The notes: generated from the letters alone by a model not told the origin. A DNA stretch of 64,000 nt from Apteryx mantelli (GCF_036417845.1 NC_089979.1:117895415-117959414), one strand, 5' to 3'. Counted from the stretch's first letter, positions 50,121 to 61,887 are shown. Made by a program: numbers and translations.

Positions 50121-51480
50121 TTTTGAGCCTGGCCAGGAATATGGTCATATAACCAGATGAATGTTGTTTCCTGAAATGGTGCCTTGGAGGCAGCTTTTGG
50201 TTTGCACAATTTCACATCTTTAAACACATAAGGTTGCACAAATACACAGTCAAAAATCCTTTCAAAGCCAAAAGGTCTGTTTTCTTTTTCTGATATTTTC
50301 CTTACTGTATCACTATATATGGAGATCCCTATAATAGTCTGGAAGCACCCAGCAGTGTGAACATGGATGGAATAACCTCAAATGCAGTGCAGGCATAGCC
50401 AGCATGTCTCTACTTCATTCTCGAGGCTCAGATTAGTGTTTCTCAAAGCAGCATCAAGATATCTATTACATTGGATTGAAGAGGGAAAATGTTGCCACTT
50501 TAATCTATCCCAGTGAAACTCAGCAAGCACAGTCCTTGTGAAACTCCCAGGATCTCAAGGAAAAGAAAGTGGTGTTAGAAAATGCCAAAAATGTCACAGT
50601 TTCTCTAAAAGTCTTCTCAATTAGCAAAATCTGATTGATCGAGGTTCATGCTTGAAGAAATAAAATAGATGATCCAGAAGCAGTTTTCTTTCATCATATC
50701 TACTTTAGGAAAATAAGACTGTGAGAATAATTCGTTCTTATAGTCTGTTGAAGTATGTCTCAAATTTTTTTCCCAAAATACATATAACTGGATGCTTGTT
50801 TTTAAAATGTCATCATGCCCCAGGATTGCTTGCATAAATAAGTGGATTTGTAGCTACTGCCAAGATGTTCTTCATTCCTATTTTTGGTCATACTTCTGAA
50901 GTTCATACTTAAGCAATACTGTATTCAAGAGAAGTTGTGCTTAGGTAAAGACTGACACTAAACCTCATCATAACAGGATTTTCTGGATTTCTGAATCTCA
51001 ACTCAAATCTACAGCTAAAGTTCTGAAGCTAGTCCTTATATTGATAATGGTCCACATCAAAACCAGAGATGAACAAAAGTGAACTGTGGGTGGAAAATCA
51101 AACTCCATGTTGAAATTTCAAATGTTGTCATTGAAGCCCATCTCAAATTTAAATCTTTAGTTCAGATGGACTGGTTCTACTGCTCTTATTCCTCCTTCAC
51201 CACATAGCTTTGTGACAGGACTGGAATACACGTTCTCCTACATTTAGTACCAGATACTTAAGCAGCATTCGAGACAAAGGAATACTGCCATCCTCACACA
51301 CATTAAAAAGCATGCATTTTTATCCTTCAAAAAATGAAAGAAGTAAGAAGTGGGGTAAGAAATGAGTTTATTTCAATTATGACCAGCAAACCAGGGAGCA
51401 CAAATTTACCATTAAATTCTCAGTATCTGGAACCTGAACCAGGGATTTGACTGCCCACACTTAAGGCCAGCACAACCTAG
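50121..51480. other. Intergenic AT-rich DNA, nothing recognised
   Basis: Ordinary AT-rich sequence between two GC-richer islets. No gene, repeat family or RNA was recognised. Confidence 0.5.
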
Positions 51481-51780
51481 CAGTATAACCTTGGACTAGA
51501 CTGCTGTGAAAGGCCGCTATGCGAGAAAGCTGGGAGCAGCCTCGCTGGGGACTGTTCTCCTTCACGTGGGAGCTTCAGTGAAGCCCTGGCTCTTGCCCTT
51601 GGCCCATGCCTGAGCTATGTTGCAGCTGCACTCAGCTGTGGGCCTGGCAAAGCTGGGCCTGGCTTGACCTTGTCCCTGCCTGGTCCCTAGGTGCTGACAC
51701 GGGAGCCACTCTGCCTGCTCTGCCCCATCCGGTAGAGGATCCTGCATGAACCTTGAATAACATCTGCTAGGTATGAGCAT
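51481..51780. other. GC-richer CTG/CCTGG-rich islet, possible old repeat
   Basis: A 300-bp block rich in CCTGG, CTGCC and CTTGCCC words stands out from AT-rich flanks and ends near an AATAAA (51786-51791). This word pattern resembles decayed LTR-type repeats, but no termini or target duplication could be defined, so it is left unclassified. Confidence 0.3.
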
Positions 51781-54700
51781 GCTTGAATAAAAGTTACATA
51801 CTTAAGACCTAAAAATGAAGACGACTGTTTTTTAAAACAAAATAATAAAACTTCACTGGTCACTGAATTGATATTATTTTAGCTTAGATTGCACCATCTT
51901 TTCCCGTCCAAAGGATCAGGCAGTATGTTGGCATTTAAACTAATTTAAAATCAGCAAACATGTTTAAAATAATCAAGCATCTAAACTGAATGAACTTAAA
52001 GTCTGGTCATAGATGATGTTAGGTTATTCACTGTCTTTTTTATACCATTTCCATTTTCTATCAGTGTTTGATGTGACATTGGTTACAGTGAATACAGTTT
52101 AAAGTTTGTATTGCAAAGATGGCCGTATACCATACTGGAGATAGTGCTTTGTATCTGTGGTCATTTTGCATCCTGATACCTTTACTCACTTACAAAATGG
52201 GCATGTGTTCTGGAAAATCCATAAAAAATAGGAAACATTTGTAAGCAGAAATATTCATATGCAGAAATTTTATTTCAATAGGAATTTATTTCTAAATAGG
52301 CTGGTTGTGTTTAAATTGTAAATTGTATTTAAACACTGGCAATGAATACAAGAATGTTTCTGTAATGAGTCATGCAATATGCAGAAAAAGTGAGTTTATA
52401 ATTGAGGCATCACAGAGTCTGTGATTACTTAGTTAAAAGCAGATTAAAAAGAGTCCACTTCTGCTGCCAAGAATTTGTAGGATATTACTTGAGATTTTAT
52501 ATAAAAAAGTTAAATTCTATTGTTGCCTATATTAAATGTAAGTTTGTTCTTGATTTGTCTGTAATGAAATAGTCCCCCAGACCTGCAATTTCCCTGAGTG
52601 AGTTCTCTCAGTGGAGAGAGAGAGGCTCTAAAAGGGGAATAAAAACCCTATTCATAATTTGACCCTAAGAAATGTCTGCTCAAAGTGGCTATGTATCAAA
52701 TCTGTATGTTCACTTCTCTAACAATCTCTTTCCATTCTAGAATGTAGAAACACTTAAGTACCTAAAACTACCACAAAAGCACTGCTTGCTAAATAGGCAT
52801 CTAAAGGTTGTTTTACGAAACTCATAACTGCAACTTTATGAATTAAGGTAAAAGAATATCAAATTCCTTATAGATATGTGCCAAAAAGCATTCTTCAAAT
52901 ATCAAATAAATGAGTGACTATAGTATTTGTTGGAAAGCAAACTGAAGATCTATATGGGTTCAAAAACATCAAAGAAAAATTAAAAGTTGTTTTGAATAAT
53001 TCTTTGAAACAGGTTAGCTTTTAATGAAATTTGTGCATATAATTATATACAACAATATGTCAGAAGCTCTGACAGTCATATTGCATTATAATTACATGAG
53101 GCTTTTATTCATTTTTTTTATTTCAATTAGTTCTAATTTGTGCATACTTTTGTCAAAAGATCCCATCACATCAACCTGTTTCAGCAATTAAAAAAAAAGT
53201 AAAATACTAAATCCAAATCCTGATGCAGGTCAGCGCCATAGGAACTGAATCCAACTGGTTTACAAAAATTCCCTGAATTTGAGTTGCTTGGATTCATGCA
53301 TTTTGTTAATTGTTTCCCATTTAAATAACTACATTTGTGACTAAATGCTTTATTTTCTTGACAAAGAAAGCAATGTTACTCATTAAAACACCATGACTTT
53401 AACTATGTGTAATTTAAACAATCCACTTCAGAACCCACAAGATACCTAAACACAGAACCAACTTTACTATCTTCTATCATAATCCACTTTACCTTTTCCA
53501 CTATTCTTCTTGATTTATGGTGCTGTTATTTTCATAGCTGTGTTTATTATCTCATTGTAGTTTTCATTCTAAAGTGGTACAGTTCACTTTAGCATGGAAG
53601 GTCTGCAGAGCCATCTTCATCACTTTAAATGTAACCAGAGGAAAACAGGACAAATCAGTGCACTGCCCATACTCTTAGCAGCAGCCCCTGCAGGACTTCG
53701 TATCAGCCAGCGCAGAGGCAGCAAGAAGCACGGCCCAGCCTCCCCCAGGGGATCCCTAAAGAACCAATTCCAGCGGCTCCACCACGTTGCACAAGAGGTT
53801 TTCAGGATTTGTGGCTGCTGCTTTAGTCCCTGATGCTGTAGAGCCACATCTTTCCCAGGTGAGGCAGAGGAGATGTAGACTTGCATGTTGGGGGAAGGGT
53901 TGTCTAAACTTCCTTTTTCCAAACCATTTGCACCCCTCCCACACAGGGTGGGCGACTGACTGAGTTCTGGACTGCAAAGGGGTTTAGGAAAAATACATAC
54001 AGCTACAGCATAGATCCGTAATCTTGCATACTTGGTCAAAGCTGTTGATGGCAGTAGAAAGTACAGTCTGCTTTAAACTGTATGTCCAGCAGAACCAACC
54101 CAGGTAAGAGCACAAGAGATGCTAAACTCTTCTAGACAAGGAGGGTAATTTATTCCTTTTAGGGCACAAAATGAAATCAGCCATGACTTGTTTTTTCTAG
54201 ATACTAACAGAACACAAATGAATATTTATAGTTCTTTTGTATGCAAACTCATTTACAGAAATACAAATAAAATTTATAGAAATATTTGTATAATTTTATA
54301 TAAATATTTACATTTATACAAATATATATACAAAATTGCAATTTATATTTGCATCCGTACAAACCTAGTAGGTTTCTATGTGAAAAGGATGGACAGCCAA
54401 GCAAAAATATTTTACCTAACTGCTAGCTTGCCTTCCTTCTATTTTGGTATAGCATTATCAGTAATAGATGTGGTAGGTAAAGTTTCAACTACATGCCTTT
54501 GGACAGGAGTAATTAGTAAGATTTTCCAGGAAAGTTGCCCACAAGAGGGAGCTCTCAAGCAGCCAGACAAGTTTTTGCAAAGTACAGAGGAAAAGCCTGT
54601 TAAAATTATGTAACTGTCAAAGAATGCAAAGTCAACTTAAATTCATGCCAAAATGTAAATGCATACAAATTTTTTTATGAAAAAAAAACATATTAAACTA

Positions 54701-57700
54701 CATGTATTACTTTACCATAGCAACGAGAACAAAAAGGGAAAGTTTTTCTCTTTTTGTGGAAGGACACTGCAGCCTCTACTTACCCGAGAAAACCTTTCTT
54801 GATCAATACTGGAAATGCAGGAATTACTCAAATAACTAATGACTCCTGAATCTCGTCCTATTTATAGTAGGGCTTGAATTGTTTTTTGAACAGAAAAAAA
54901 AGAAAGCCAATTGGAGACCAACAAATCAGATTATATATTTTTTCCCTTTCCCTTCTAATTCCCATGAAATGATGAGAAGTGATTGGTCTGGATAAATGTG
55001 GCCACAGTCTACAACTGTACTAGTATTACTAGGACAAATATTAACACACTGCCTGGTTTATGCAGAAAGCTGTTTCTGCATAATTAAATATATGTCATTC
55101 TGCATAGCTTCTCACGTTGCTCAGCACATTCACTGTCTTGCACGTCTCATGTGGATAATAAAGATGCCATGACTTTTTTTGCAAGAATTGAGATTTTGCT
55201 GGGCTTTGAGACCAAAATATACCCAGCTCCACATGCCCCTTGACACTGTTGTACAGGACTCTGTGCGCTGACTAATTTTTACTTTCAGGTCAGATGAGTG
55301 AAGCATTTGGATCGTCTTCCGGTACTTTCATACTGCTGTTACATACAGTAGTATGACAGTACTACGGTAATTGTAGCTACATTGAAAAAGTTCTCATAAG
55401 TATTTTAACTAGAAGTTTAATCAATTTCTTAGCTTTAACAAGTTGGAAAATGTTGTATTGATGGACTATTGAGACTGCATCAGAAATTTTTGCCTATTAT
55501 TATTATATTACATTATATTCCATTGTGTAAATTTAAAGATAAAAAAAATTACTGATCAGGGTCTAACAAATTAGCCTCCTGTGCAAAACAGATGCAATTA
55601 TTCTCATGATGAACTATAGTTAAATATCTCTGCCACTCTACAGAATGACATCAAGGATATTAAGTTATGAAACAGTGTTTTGAGTAACAATAGAAGACAT
55701 GATGGACTAACATGATAAAAAATAAGTGGTTGCTTACAGGTAACTGACACTGTTTTCTTGATCTACGTTATTATTTTTTGTTACTCATAATTTTTAATAT
55801 GTTCTTCTCCGTATCAGATGTATCAAAGAAATTAGCAAATGCATCATTAAAGATTTATCAAGATGAATTATTTAATTGCAGGATCCACATGTTAAAGCAT
55901 ATTTGACAATAAGGAACAAATTAATGTTGGTTGGAATAACCAACAAATCAGGCATCAGTCTGGCACCCCATTTTGGTAATCGACTTAGTGTTTGTAAGAA
56001 AGAAGAAAAATACCAGATTACTAGTTTCAACTTCTGATGTTTTGTAAACAAGCATATGAAAACGATCTATATTAAATGTGTAATTTCAAGGACATCCATG
56101 GTACAAGCCAAAATGTAGCAGGAGTTAGAAAGCAGTGAATACCTTAATATGGTATTTGACTGAAAGACATCATCCAAGACAAAATCTGAGCATTTGCTTC
56201 ATGCCATCCAGGGAGGAACATTATGTAGAACTGCTGTCATAGCTGCTGATGAATCTGACAGGAACGTAAGGAAAACTTGCTCATAGATTTCTTCAGTGTA
56301 AACTTAGGCTATGTCAAATGTAATTTATGTGAACTCTCTGAATGATTCACATTTAAATTCACTTTGTTTTTGTTATTATGATGGCCTTCGCTTACTATTC
56401 CTGATAAAGAGACCTTTTGGTCAGAGGATTTTTAAAGGATTTAATGGTTCTTTCACTGACTGGATTACAACTTCTGCAGAGAAAGGAATTTTCAGGAGGG
56501 AAAGTCAGTGTGTGTAAGTAGCTTTTCTGTTGCAAGTACTGACAGGCCCACTACAGTAAGACTGATAATTGGGTTGTACAAGGTCCCAGCCTATTCAGGC
56601 TACAGCTAAGAAAGGAAACAGGACAGAAACAGAGTCTGAAATATAGTACACACTTTCTTATCAAACAAAGGAATGAAGAGCAGAGCATTCTTCCTCCCCC
56701 GCCTACTTCTCTGTATGATTCTTGCTTTTTTCAGAACAGGACATTACATGCAATAATTGTGCAGTGCACTTGTATGGGATGGGGGCGTAGAAACAGGTTT
56801 GGTGTGCAATTCAGGTTGGGAATGTGCCTCATTGTATTAGCGTCATCTACCTCAACTCCTGGTATAATAGTTCATGTTGCTAGCAAGTCATATTCAGACG
56901 ACTGACAGAAATTTTGATTGCCCATTCAATTACTGGGCTTAATTGCTCTACAAAATACTATGCATTGTACAAACACACAGGAGTAGGAGATTTACCCTCA
57001 CATGCTTGCATATCAAAAAGAAGATTACGTTCTGAAGAAAGCAATCTCCTTCACTGAGAATAAGAGGCGTTAAAATATCCTGGCCTTGAATGAAAATGGC
57101 TTCTTTTTGGAGCCGAGCCTAGCCCACAGCCCTAGCTGTAAAGTCCACTGGGACTTTGTGAAGACATCTAACATCAAAACTGTCCTTTGTCCAGTCTGGA
57201 GAACAGCTCCAGATTCAACATTAGAGTGCTACACACATCTTACTAAGAAATGTGTATTCAGAAGCTCCATCTGCAAAATCAAAATGCTATTAGTTTTCAG
57301 AGAAAAAAAAAGAATGAACCAGCGTTTATTGTTCCCAGAAAAAGGATAACAATTCTGTTTAGTGCTGGGATGTCAAAGGAAATTGCCTTGATCTTTAGCA
57401 GAGCATCTCAGCAGTAAGCAGGCTGGCATTTTTCTAGTATTGTATCAATGCCCATACAGTATGAAGGCACTACTGCTGATAGGTAATCATAACAGGATGA
57501 AATACAGTAACCCAGCCCTCTGATTTTACAGCAAGGCAATTATTTCCTCCTGCGTTTTTTAAGAAAATGCTCATTACATTAAAGGAGGGGGGTGGGGGGG
57601 GAGCCACATATCCCAGCACAGCTTTTTGCCCTGAACATAACTTTGTGATGTCATCTGTTGGGTGATAAAATAGTGCCACTATTTCAAGTCTGTATCTTGT

Positions 57701-58619
57701 TATACTTTACCCTTCTCCTCAGCTTCAATGCTTTCCACAGCTAATCAGATTATCTAATCAGTATACTTACTTTAAATCAAGAAGAATTCAGAAAAGCTAA
57801 TACTATGAGCTTTTTCCACCCTTTTTGCTTAGGATATTTTGTATCTCAAAAGATTGACCTTAACTCAGACTGTAATGAAAGGTAAATTTTACATCACTTT
57901 CTTTTTCAGAAACTTCATCTGGTAGACTGAAACAGTTTACAGCTCTTGATATGCCAAAAGTCCAGTATCAACTATTCAGTTATCTATTTAGCCACTCTCA
58001 ATAAATCTGGGAACAGATTTACTTTTTAATCTTACAATACTACATAATTGGATTCTAATGCACTGAAAAAATATCACAATACAGAGTTTTATTCTTCTGA
58101 TATTTATTTTTCAGGTATTTATTTTTGCATGTCCATCAGTTTGAGTCACATTTTCAATAAAAGCAATTAATATTTCCATCCTAATTTTTCGTAATCTATC
58201 TTAGTAAATGACATTGCACACACAGGATAAGATCTAGCTCCGTCCAAAATTAAGGTCCTTTATGTGTGCATGGGGAAATCCAGTTGTAACAAAACATTAT
58301 GAAACTCAGGCTTTTGGCAGAATAAGCTCAAAGGATAATACATACACTTCTGTTTTAAAGGCATCTATACTCTTTCTAATCATCTTTACTATTGTAATAC
58401 CTGTGGACCAATCAAAGGTGGGATCCTCAGTTTGCTAGGTCACATCAAAATCAATTAAGAGCTGCTTGTGGTCTTGCCTTCCCCTAGGACCCTGGATGCA
58501 GACCTTTCATTTTGCCAGATTTTGCCCTGAGCCAGCCCACTGCAAGGTCACACAAGTGCCAATGCATGGGACAGAATGGAAGTGCAGAATTCCTGAAAGT
58601 ACGATTCGTGACAAGCAGG
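51781..58619. other. Intergenic DNA, right part
   Basis: AT-rich unique sequence. It includes a very AT-rich patch with a 12-bp inverted repeat (54282-54293 and 54314-54325, loop of 20 nt), a somewhat GC-richer stretch at 53590-54050, and a G-rich run at 57586-57601. Open frames of 139-141 codons at 53620-54039 (minus) and 54188-54613 (plus) show no recognisable domain and look fortuitous. Confidence 0.5.
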
Positions 58620-59055
58620 TGTTATAGGTAAACGCGACAAATTGACAACCACTCGGGCCGGGTTGCATAAATTCCAATTTATAAAATAATTGAGCAAGTC
58701 ACAAGTAAGCAAAACAGCGCTGGGCGGCCGGGGAGTCTCCTGCTCCACCAACGGCGCGCGCAATCCCCCGCTCACAGTCCCCTTATATGCCTGTAACTTC
58801 TGTGGTTGCGCCGGCTGTTGCTGGGGGGGGGGTCGGGATGAAAGCTGGGGTCTTCCTCTGCGTTGTGCGTGGTGCCCTTCAGGTCGCGCGCATACATTTC
58901 ACAATGCAATATCGCTCTGCTGGCTCAGTACAATCATTGTGGTGATAGCCCGTACTTAGCGCCTAGTTTCATGGTAAAATCACGAGTTGATAGCCCGTAC
59001 TTAGCGCCTAGTTTCATCGTAAAATCACTTCCCGAGTTGATGTAACAAATTATCA
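58620..59055 (-). mobile_element. Candidate solo LTR of an endogenous retrovirus
   Basis: A 436-bp CpG-rich block with sharp edges in AT-rich DNA. It begins TGTTATAGG and ends AATTATCA (TG...CA), and is flanked by GCAGG on the left and CCAGG on the right, a possible 5-bp target duplication with one mismatch. On the minus strand the order fits an LTR: a 45-bp enhancer-like direct duplication (58943-59028), then a TATA-like GCATATAAGG (58781-58790), then a GC-rich presumptive R region. A canonical AATAAA was not found after the TATA; only TATAAA-like variants are present. No gag, pol or env sequence adjoins, so if this is retroviral it is a solo LTR. The family is unidentified; an unrelated CpG-rich regulatory island is the alternative. 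Confidence 0.5.
58943..59028. repeat. 45-bp direct tandem duplication
   Basis: A 41-bp sequence beginning TGATAGCCCGTACTTAGCGC occurs at 58943-58983 and again at 58988-59028, with one mismatch (ATGG versus ATCG) and a 45-bp period. A third short piece (GAGTTGATG) follows at 59034-59042. Such duplications are typical of LTR U3 enhancers. Read directly. Confidence 0.95.
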
Positions 59056-60330
59056 CCAGGCAAGTGGGACCACAGCAGCCGCAGTTCAGTTTCACTTACC
59101 TTGCAATGAAACGGCAGCTTGCAGGTGTGGTTCCTCAGTCAGTTTATCTAAATCCTGCTGCCCCATGAAAGGAGCACTTCGGCCTCCTGCATTCTCACCC
59201 TTCCCTTGCATTAGCACTAATGAGGCAAGCTAGACGCCAGACTGTGTTGTCTTGAAACTAGCAATGCTTTTTGGCAGTTGCACTTTCATGATTCAGTTGC
59301 TACTGCCACTGAAAGGAGATGTCCACTACCCCTTTCCTCCTCCCACCTAGCTTCTGGCTGCGTGTTTCTACTTTCCTTGTGACAATTTTGGCATTTGTCT
59401 AACCCTATAGTGAAAACACTTAGGAATCTGAATCAACAAAAGGCTAACTCTACAACAAAACAAAAAAAGAGAGAAAAAATAAACGTTTAGCTCTCTGAAT
59501 TGTTTACTTGAGGTCAAATAAACACCAGCTCTGGTGTAAGAAAGGGGAAGGATTGTATACAGGACAGCATGGGGAAGAAAAGGACCACCTGAATCAACAG
59601 CAGCTTGTAGTTTAGTGTAACATGAAACCTGCTAGTATGAGAGGGATGGCAGGCAAACATCACTGCTTACTGCACTGAAAGGGGGGGTGTTCACTTCCCA
59701 TCTCCTGCACCCTGTGGTCTGGACCTCTCTGAGAGCCAGCCTAACTCACTGATACCAACTCTGTCATTTAACCCATTAAATCAATCCAAAGGGGACAGTA
59801 AATGTGAGGGGTAGCACAAGGGACAGACCAGGCCCAAGCAGAGCAGCTTGGAAACAAGGTGGCGCAAAGTGACATCTCCTTTCCTTTCCGGGCATGTGAC
59901 AACCACAGTCCTGTTTTCAGAGGCCCTAATGGCCCTGTGAACACATTTGTAGGACAAGGCAGAGGGAGAAAGCGCAGAACCACTTTTCCCCTTTTTAACA
60001 TCAGCAGGATATAGAACAGCTTAAACTGACCATGAAGCAACACCTCAAGTCACATTGCCCTGCACTAAAGTCTCCATTTTAAATAAGGCCAACTCCTGGT
60101 GATCTGCAAGTGGATTATCTACACTGCAGTTAGCTGCACCCTGGACTGAGTTGGCTCCACAGAAGTGTGTGGATCTTAAACCAGGGGTGGCACGTAGGGC
60201 AAAAAGGGCTAAAGGGCACCGCTTTACAGCAGCGTTGGAAAAACAGTGGCACCATCCCCCCCTCACTTGTTGCAGTGGAGCTCTCTTTTATGGCCTGGTA
60301 AAGCTGTGCTTTCCACGCTGTTTATTTTCC
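59056..60330. other. Proximal upstream region of CLASP2
   Basis: Moderate-GC unique sequence between the candidate LTR and the CLASP2 CpG island. No gene or repeat family was recognised; short open frames here lack support. Confidence 0.5.
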
Positions 60331-60850
60331 CACAGCTTCCTTGCCTCCCGCGTCCGTCGCAGCAGTAAAGGGCAGGCAGCAGCCACGCAGGGCGCACACC
60401 GTTTACCTAAACGCGACCTGGGGAAGTGAGGGGGAAGGGGCAGAGCACCGCAAAGCGCAGGCGCCTCCCCTGAGGCGCCCCTCAACGGCTCCCGGGGGGG
60501 CGGGACTGCGCGTGCCGCCGAGCCCCGCGCGCGTGTGGGGGCGGGAGCCCCCAACGGTCGCCGCGCGGCCCCGCCCGCCTCAGGCGCTCGGAGGCAGCCG
60601 CCGGGGCCGGGCCGCGCTCAACCCCGTGCTTCCGCCAGCGAGCCAAGGCGTGCGGGGTGGCAGGGATGGAGGGAGCCTCACTGCCCTCCGCACCGCTTCC
60701 CCTTCTTCCCAGCATTTCTTCCTCCCCGCCCGCTGCCCCGCTCAGCCGCCCGCCCCCACGACGCCGGTGGGACGCCCGAGGGAACGGCCGCGCGCGCGGC
60801 CCTCCCCGCTGCAGGCAGCAGTGCGGCGGCGGCCGCCGCGCGAGCCGCGG

Positions 60851-60862
60851 GGCGCATGCGCC
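60851..60862. promoter_or_regulatory. Perfect NRF1 palindrome
   Basis: GGCGCATGCGCC, a 12-bp perfect palindrome containing the NRF1 consensus GCGCATGCGC, in the CLASP2 CpG island about 830 bp upstream of the start codon. NRF1 binding is inferred from the motif. Confidence 0.6.
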
Positions 60863-61619
60863 TCGCTGCCCGCGGGCGCAGCCCGCAGCGCGCCGGAACG
60901 CCGTTGGAAGCGGGCGCGCGCCCTGACCCCCCCCGCTGCAGCGCGAGGCGGGGAAGGGGGTGGGAGGAAACATCCACAGGGGCGCGCGCGCGCGCGCACG
61001 TGGCCCCCGCTGGTAGCGGCTGGGGAAGGGGGTGGTGCGCGCGGCGCGCGCTCCCGGCGGGGGGCGGGGGGAGGCGGTGCGGAGGGAGGCGTGGCCGGCG
61101 CGAGTCACGCCCCGCCTAGCTGGAGACGGCCCGCGGCGGGGGACGCAACTTCCACGGGACGGAGGCGGCGCCGGCGCCGCGGTGGGGCCGACGGGGAAGG
61201 GGAGCGAGAGGCGCCGAGAGCCACCAGGGCGAAGTTTCAGGGCTGCCCCGCGGCGCTCGGCGGCGGCGGGAGCATGCGAGGTCCGCCCCGGCCTCGCCGC
61301 CTCTGCATGCTGGGCAGGAAGGGCCGGTGCCCGCGGCGGTGAGAGGCGGCGCGGGGGTCGCTCCTCGGCGCCCGCGGGGCCGGGGAGCGAGCGAGGCGGC
61401 GGCGGCTCCTCCTGCGGGGACCCCCGAGCCCCCTCCACACAGGCGAGGGCGAGCTCCCAAATTTGTTTCCGAGGAGCCCGCCCGGGGCCGCCGGCGACTT
61501 CCCGTTTCGGCCGCCGCGCTCCGGCGCTTCACCTTGCGCGGCGGCTCGGGGCGGAGGCCGCCCGGGCCCCTGGCGGCGGCGCCAGTGCGCGCGGCGGCGG
61601 CGGGGCCGGCGGCGGCCCC

Positions 61620-61673
61620 ATGAGCGCCGCGGGGCAGCGCCGCCGCGCCGCGGGCCGCCGCGCCTCCCGCTGA
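61620..61673 (+). CDS. Upstream ORF in CLASP2 5' leader (17 codons)
   Basis: An ATG at 61620 opens a frame of 17 codons (MSAAGQRRRAAGRRASR) ending in TGA at 61671-61673, 19 nt before the CLASP2 ATG and in a different frame. Its start context is weak (C at -3, A at +4), so leaky scanning to the CLASP2 ATG (G at -3 and +4) would be expected. It is Arg/Ala-rich because the leader is GC-rich; a peptide function is not implied. It is relevant only if the transcript starts upstream of 61,620. Confidence 0.4.
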   Translation: MSAAGQRRRAAGRRASR

Positions 61674-61692
61674 ACTTGCCCGGCGCGGCGGG

Positions 61693-61887
61693 ATGGAGCC
61701 TCCCGGCATGGAGTACTTCTGTGACCAGGTGCAGCAGAAGGACGTGGGCCGCAGGATGCAGGTCGGCCAGGAGCTGCTGGAGTATCTGAGCGACCCTGCC
61801 AGGTCGCCGGACCTCGAGCAGGACCAGCAGCGCCTCGACAAAGTGGTCGACGAGTTAACGGGATGGGTCAACTCGAGTAATTTTAAG
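61693..61887 (+). CDS. CLASP2: CLASP2 first coding exon (partial gene)
   Basis: CLASP2 is a microtubule plus-end tracking protein that promotes rescue and stabilises microtubules at the cell cortex, Golgi and kinetochores. This exon gives the first 65 residues, beginning MEPPGMEYFCDQVQQKDVGR and ending DELTGWVNSSNFK, the start of the N-terminal TOG1 domain of the long (alpha) isoform. It matches human CLASP2 (MEPRSMEYFCAQVQQKDVG, LTGWVGSSNYR, from memory) better than CLASP1, which reads ATSWVNSSNYK there. Its position next to PDCD6IP agrees with CLASP2 synteny. The ATG at 61693 has G at -3 and +4; a second in-frame ATG is at 61708, as in human. The donor is AAG|GTAAGG after 61887, phase 0. 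The remaining exons lie beyond the window. Confidence 0.93.

Larger units (their letters stand above)
60340..61692 (+). promoter_or_regulatory. CLASP2: CLASP2 CpG-island promoter and 5' UTR
   Basis: A GC- and CpG-dense block starts near 60,340 and runs through the first CLASP2 exon. Motifs seen: a perfect NRF1 palindrome (60851-60862), a (GC)8 tract (60982-60997) running into an E-box CACGTG (60997-61002), and GCATGCTGGG at 61305-61314, matching one half of the ZNF143 site. No convincing TATA box was seen. The transcription start is not determinable but probably lies between about 61,000 and 61,600. A short upstream ORF sits just before the main ATG. Confidence 0.75.

Noticed and set aside
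53620-54613. 139-codon minus and 141-codon plus frames in the intergenic region
   Set aside because: No domain or family resemblance. The plus frame runs through AT-rich low-complexity DNA, and neither has a gene-like context.
61305-61314. ZNF143-like half site GCATGCTGGG in the CLASP2 leader
   Set aside because: One half matches, but the ACTACAATT half is missing, so it is mentioned only within the promoter entry.
60341-61673. Plus-strand frames of 333, 213 and 194 codons upstream of CLASP2
   Set aside because: Arg/Pro/Gly-rich products of the CpG island, with no homology and no splice context. They end before or out of frame with the real CLASP2 start.
60482-61871. Minus-strand frames of 318 and 251 codons in the CLASP2 island
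   Set aside because: Antisense shadows in GC-rich DNA; the 251-codon frame overlaps the CLASP2 exon in reverse.
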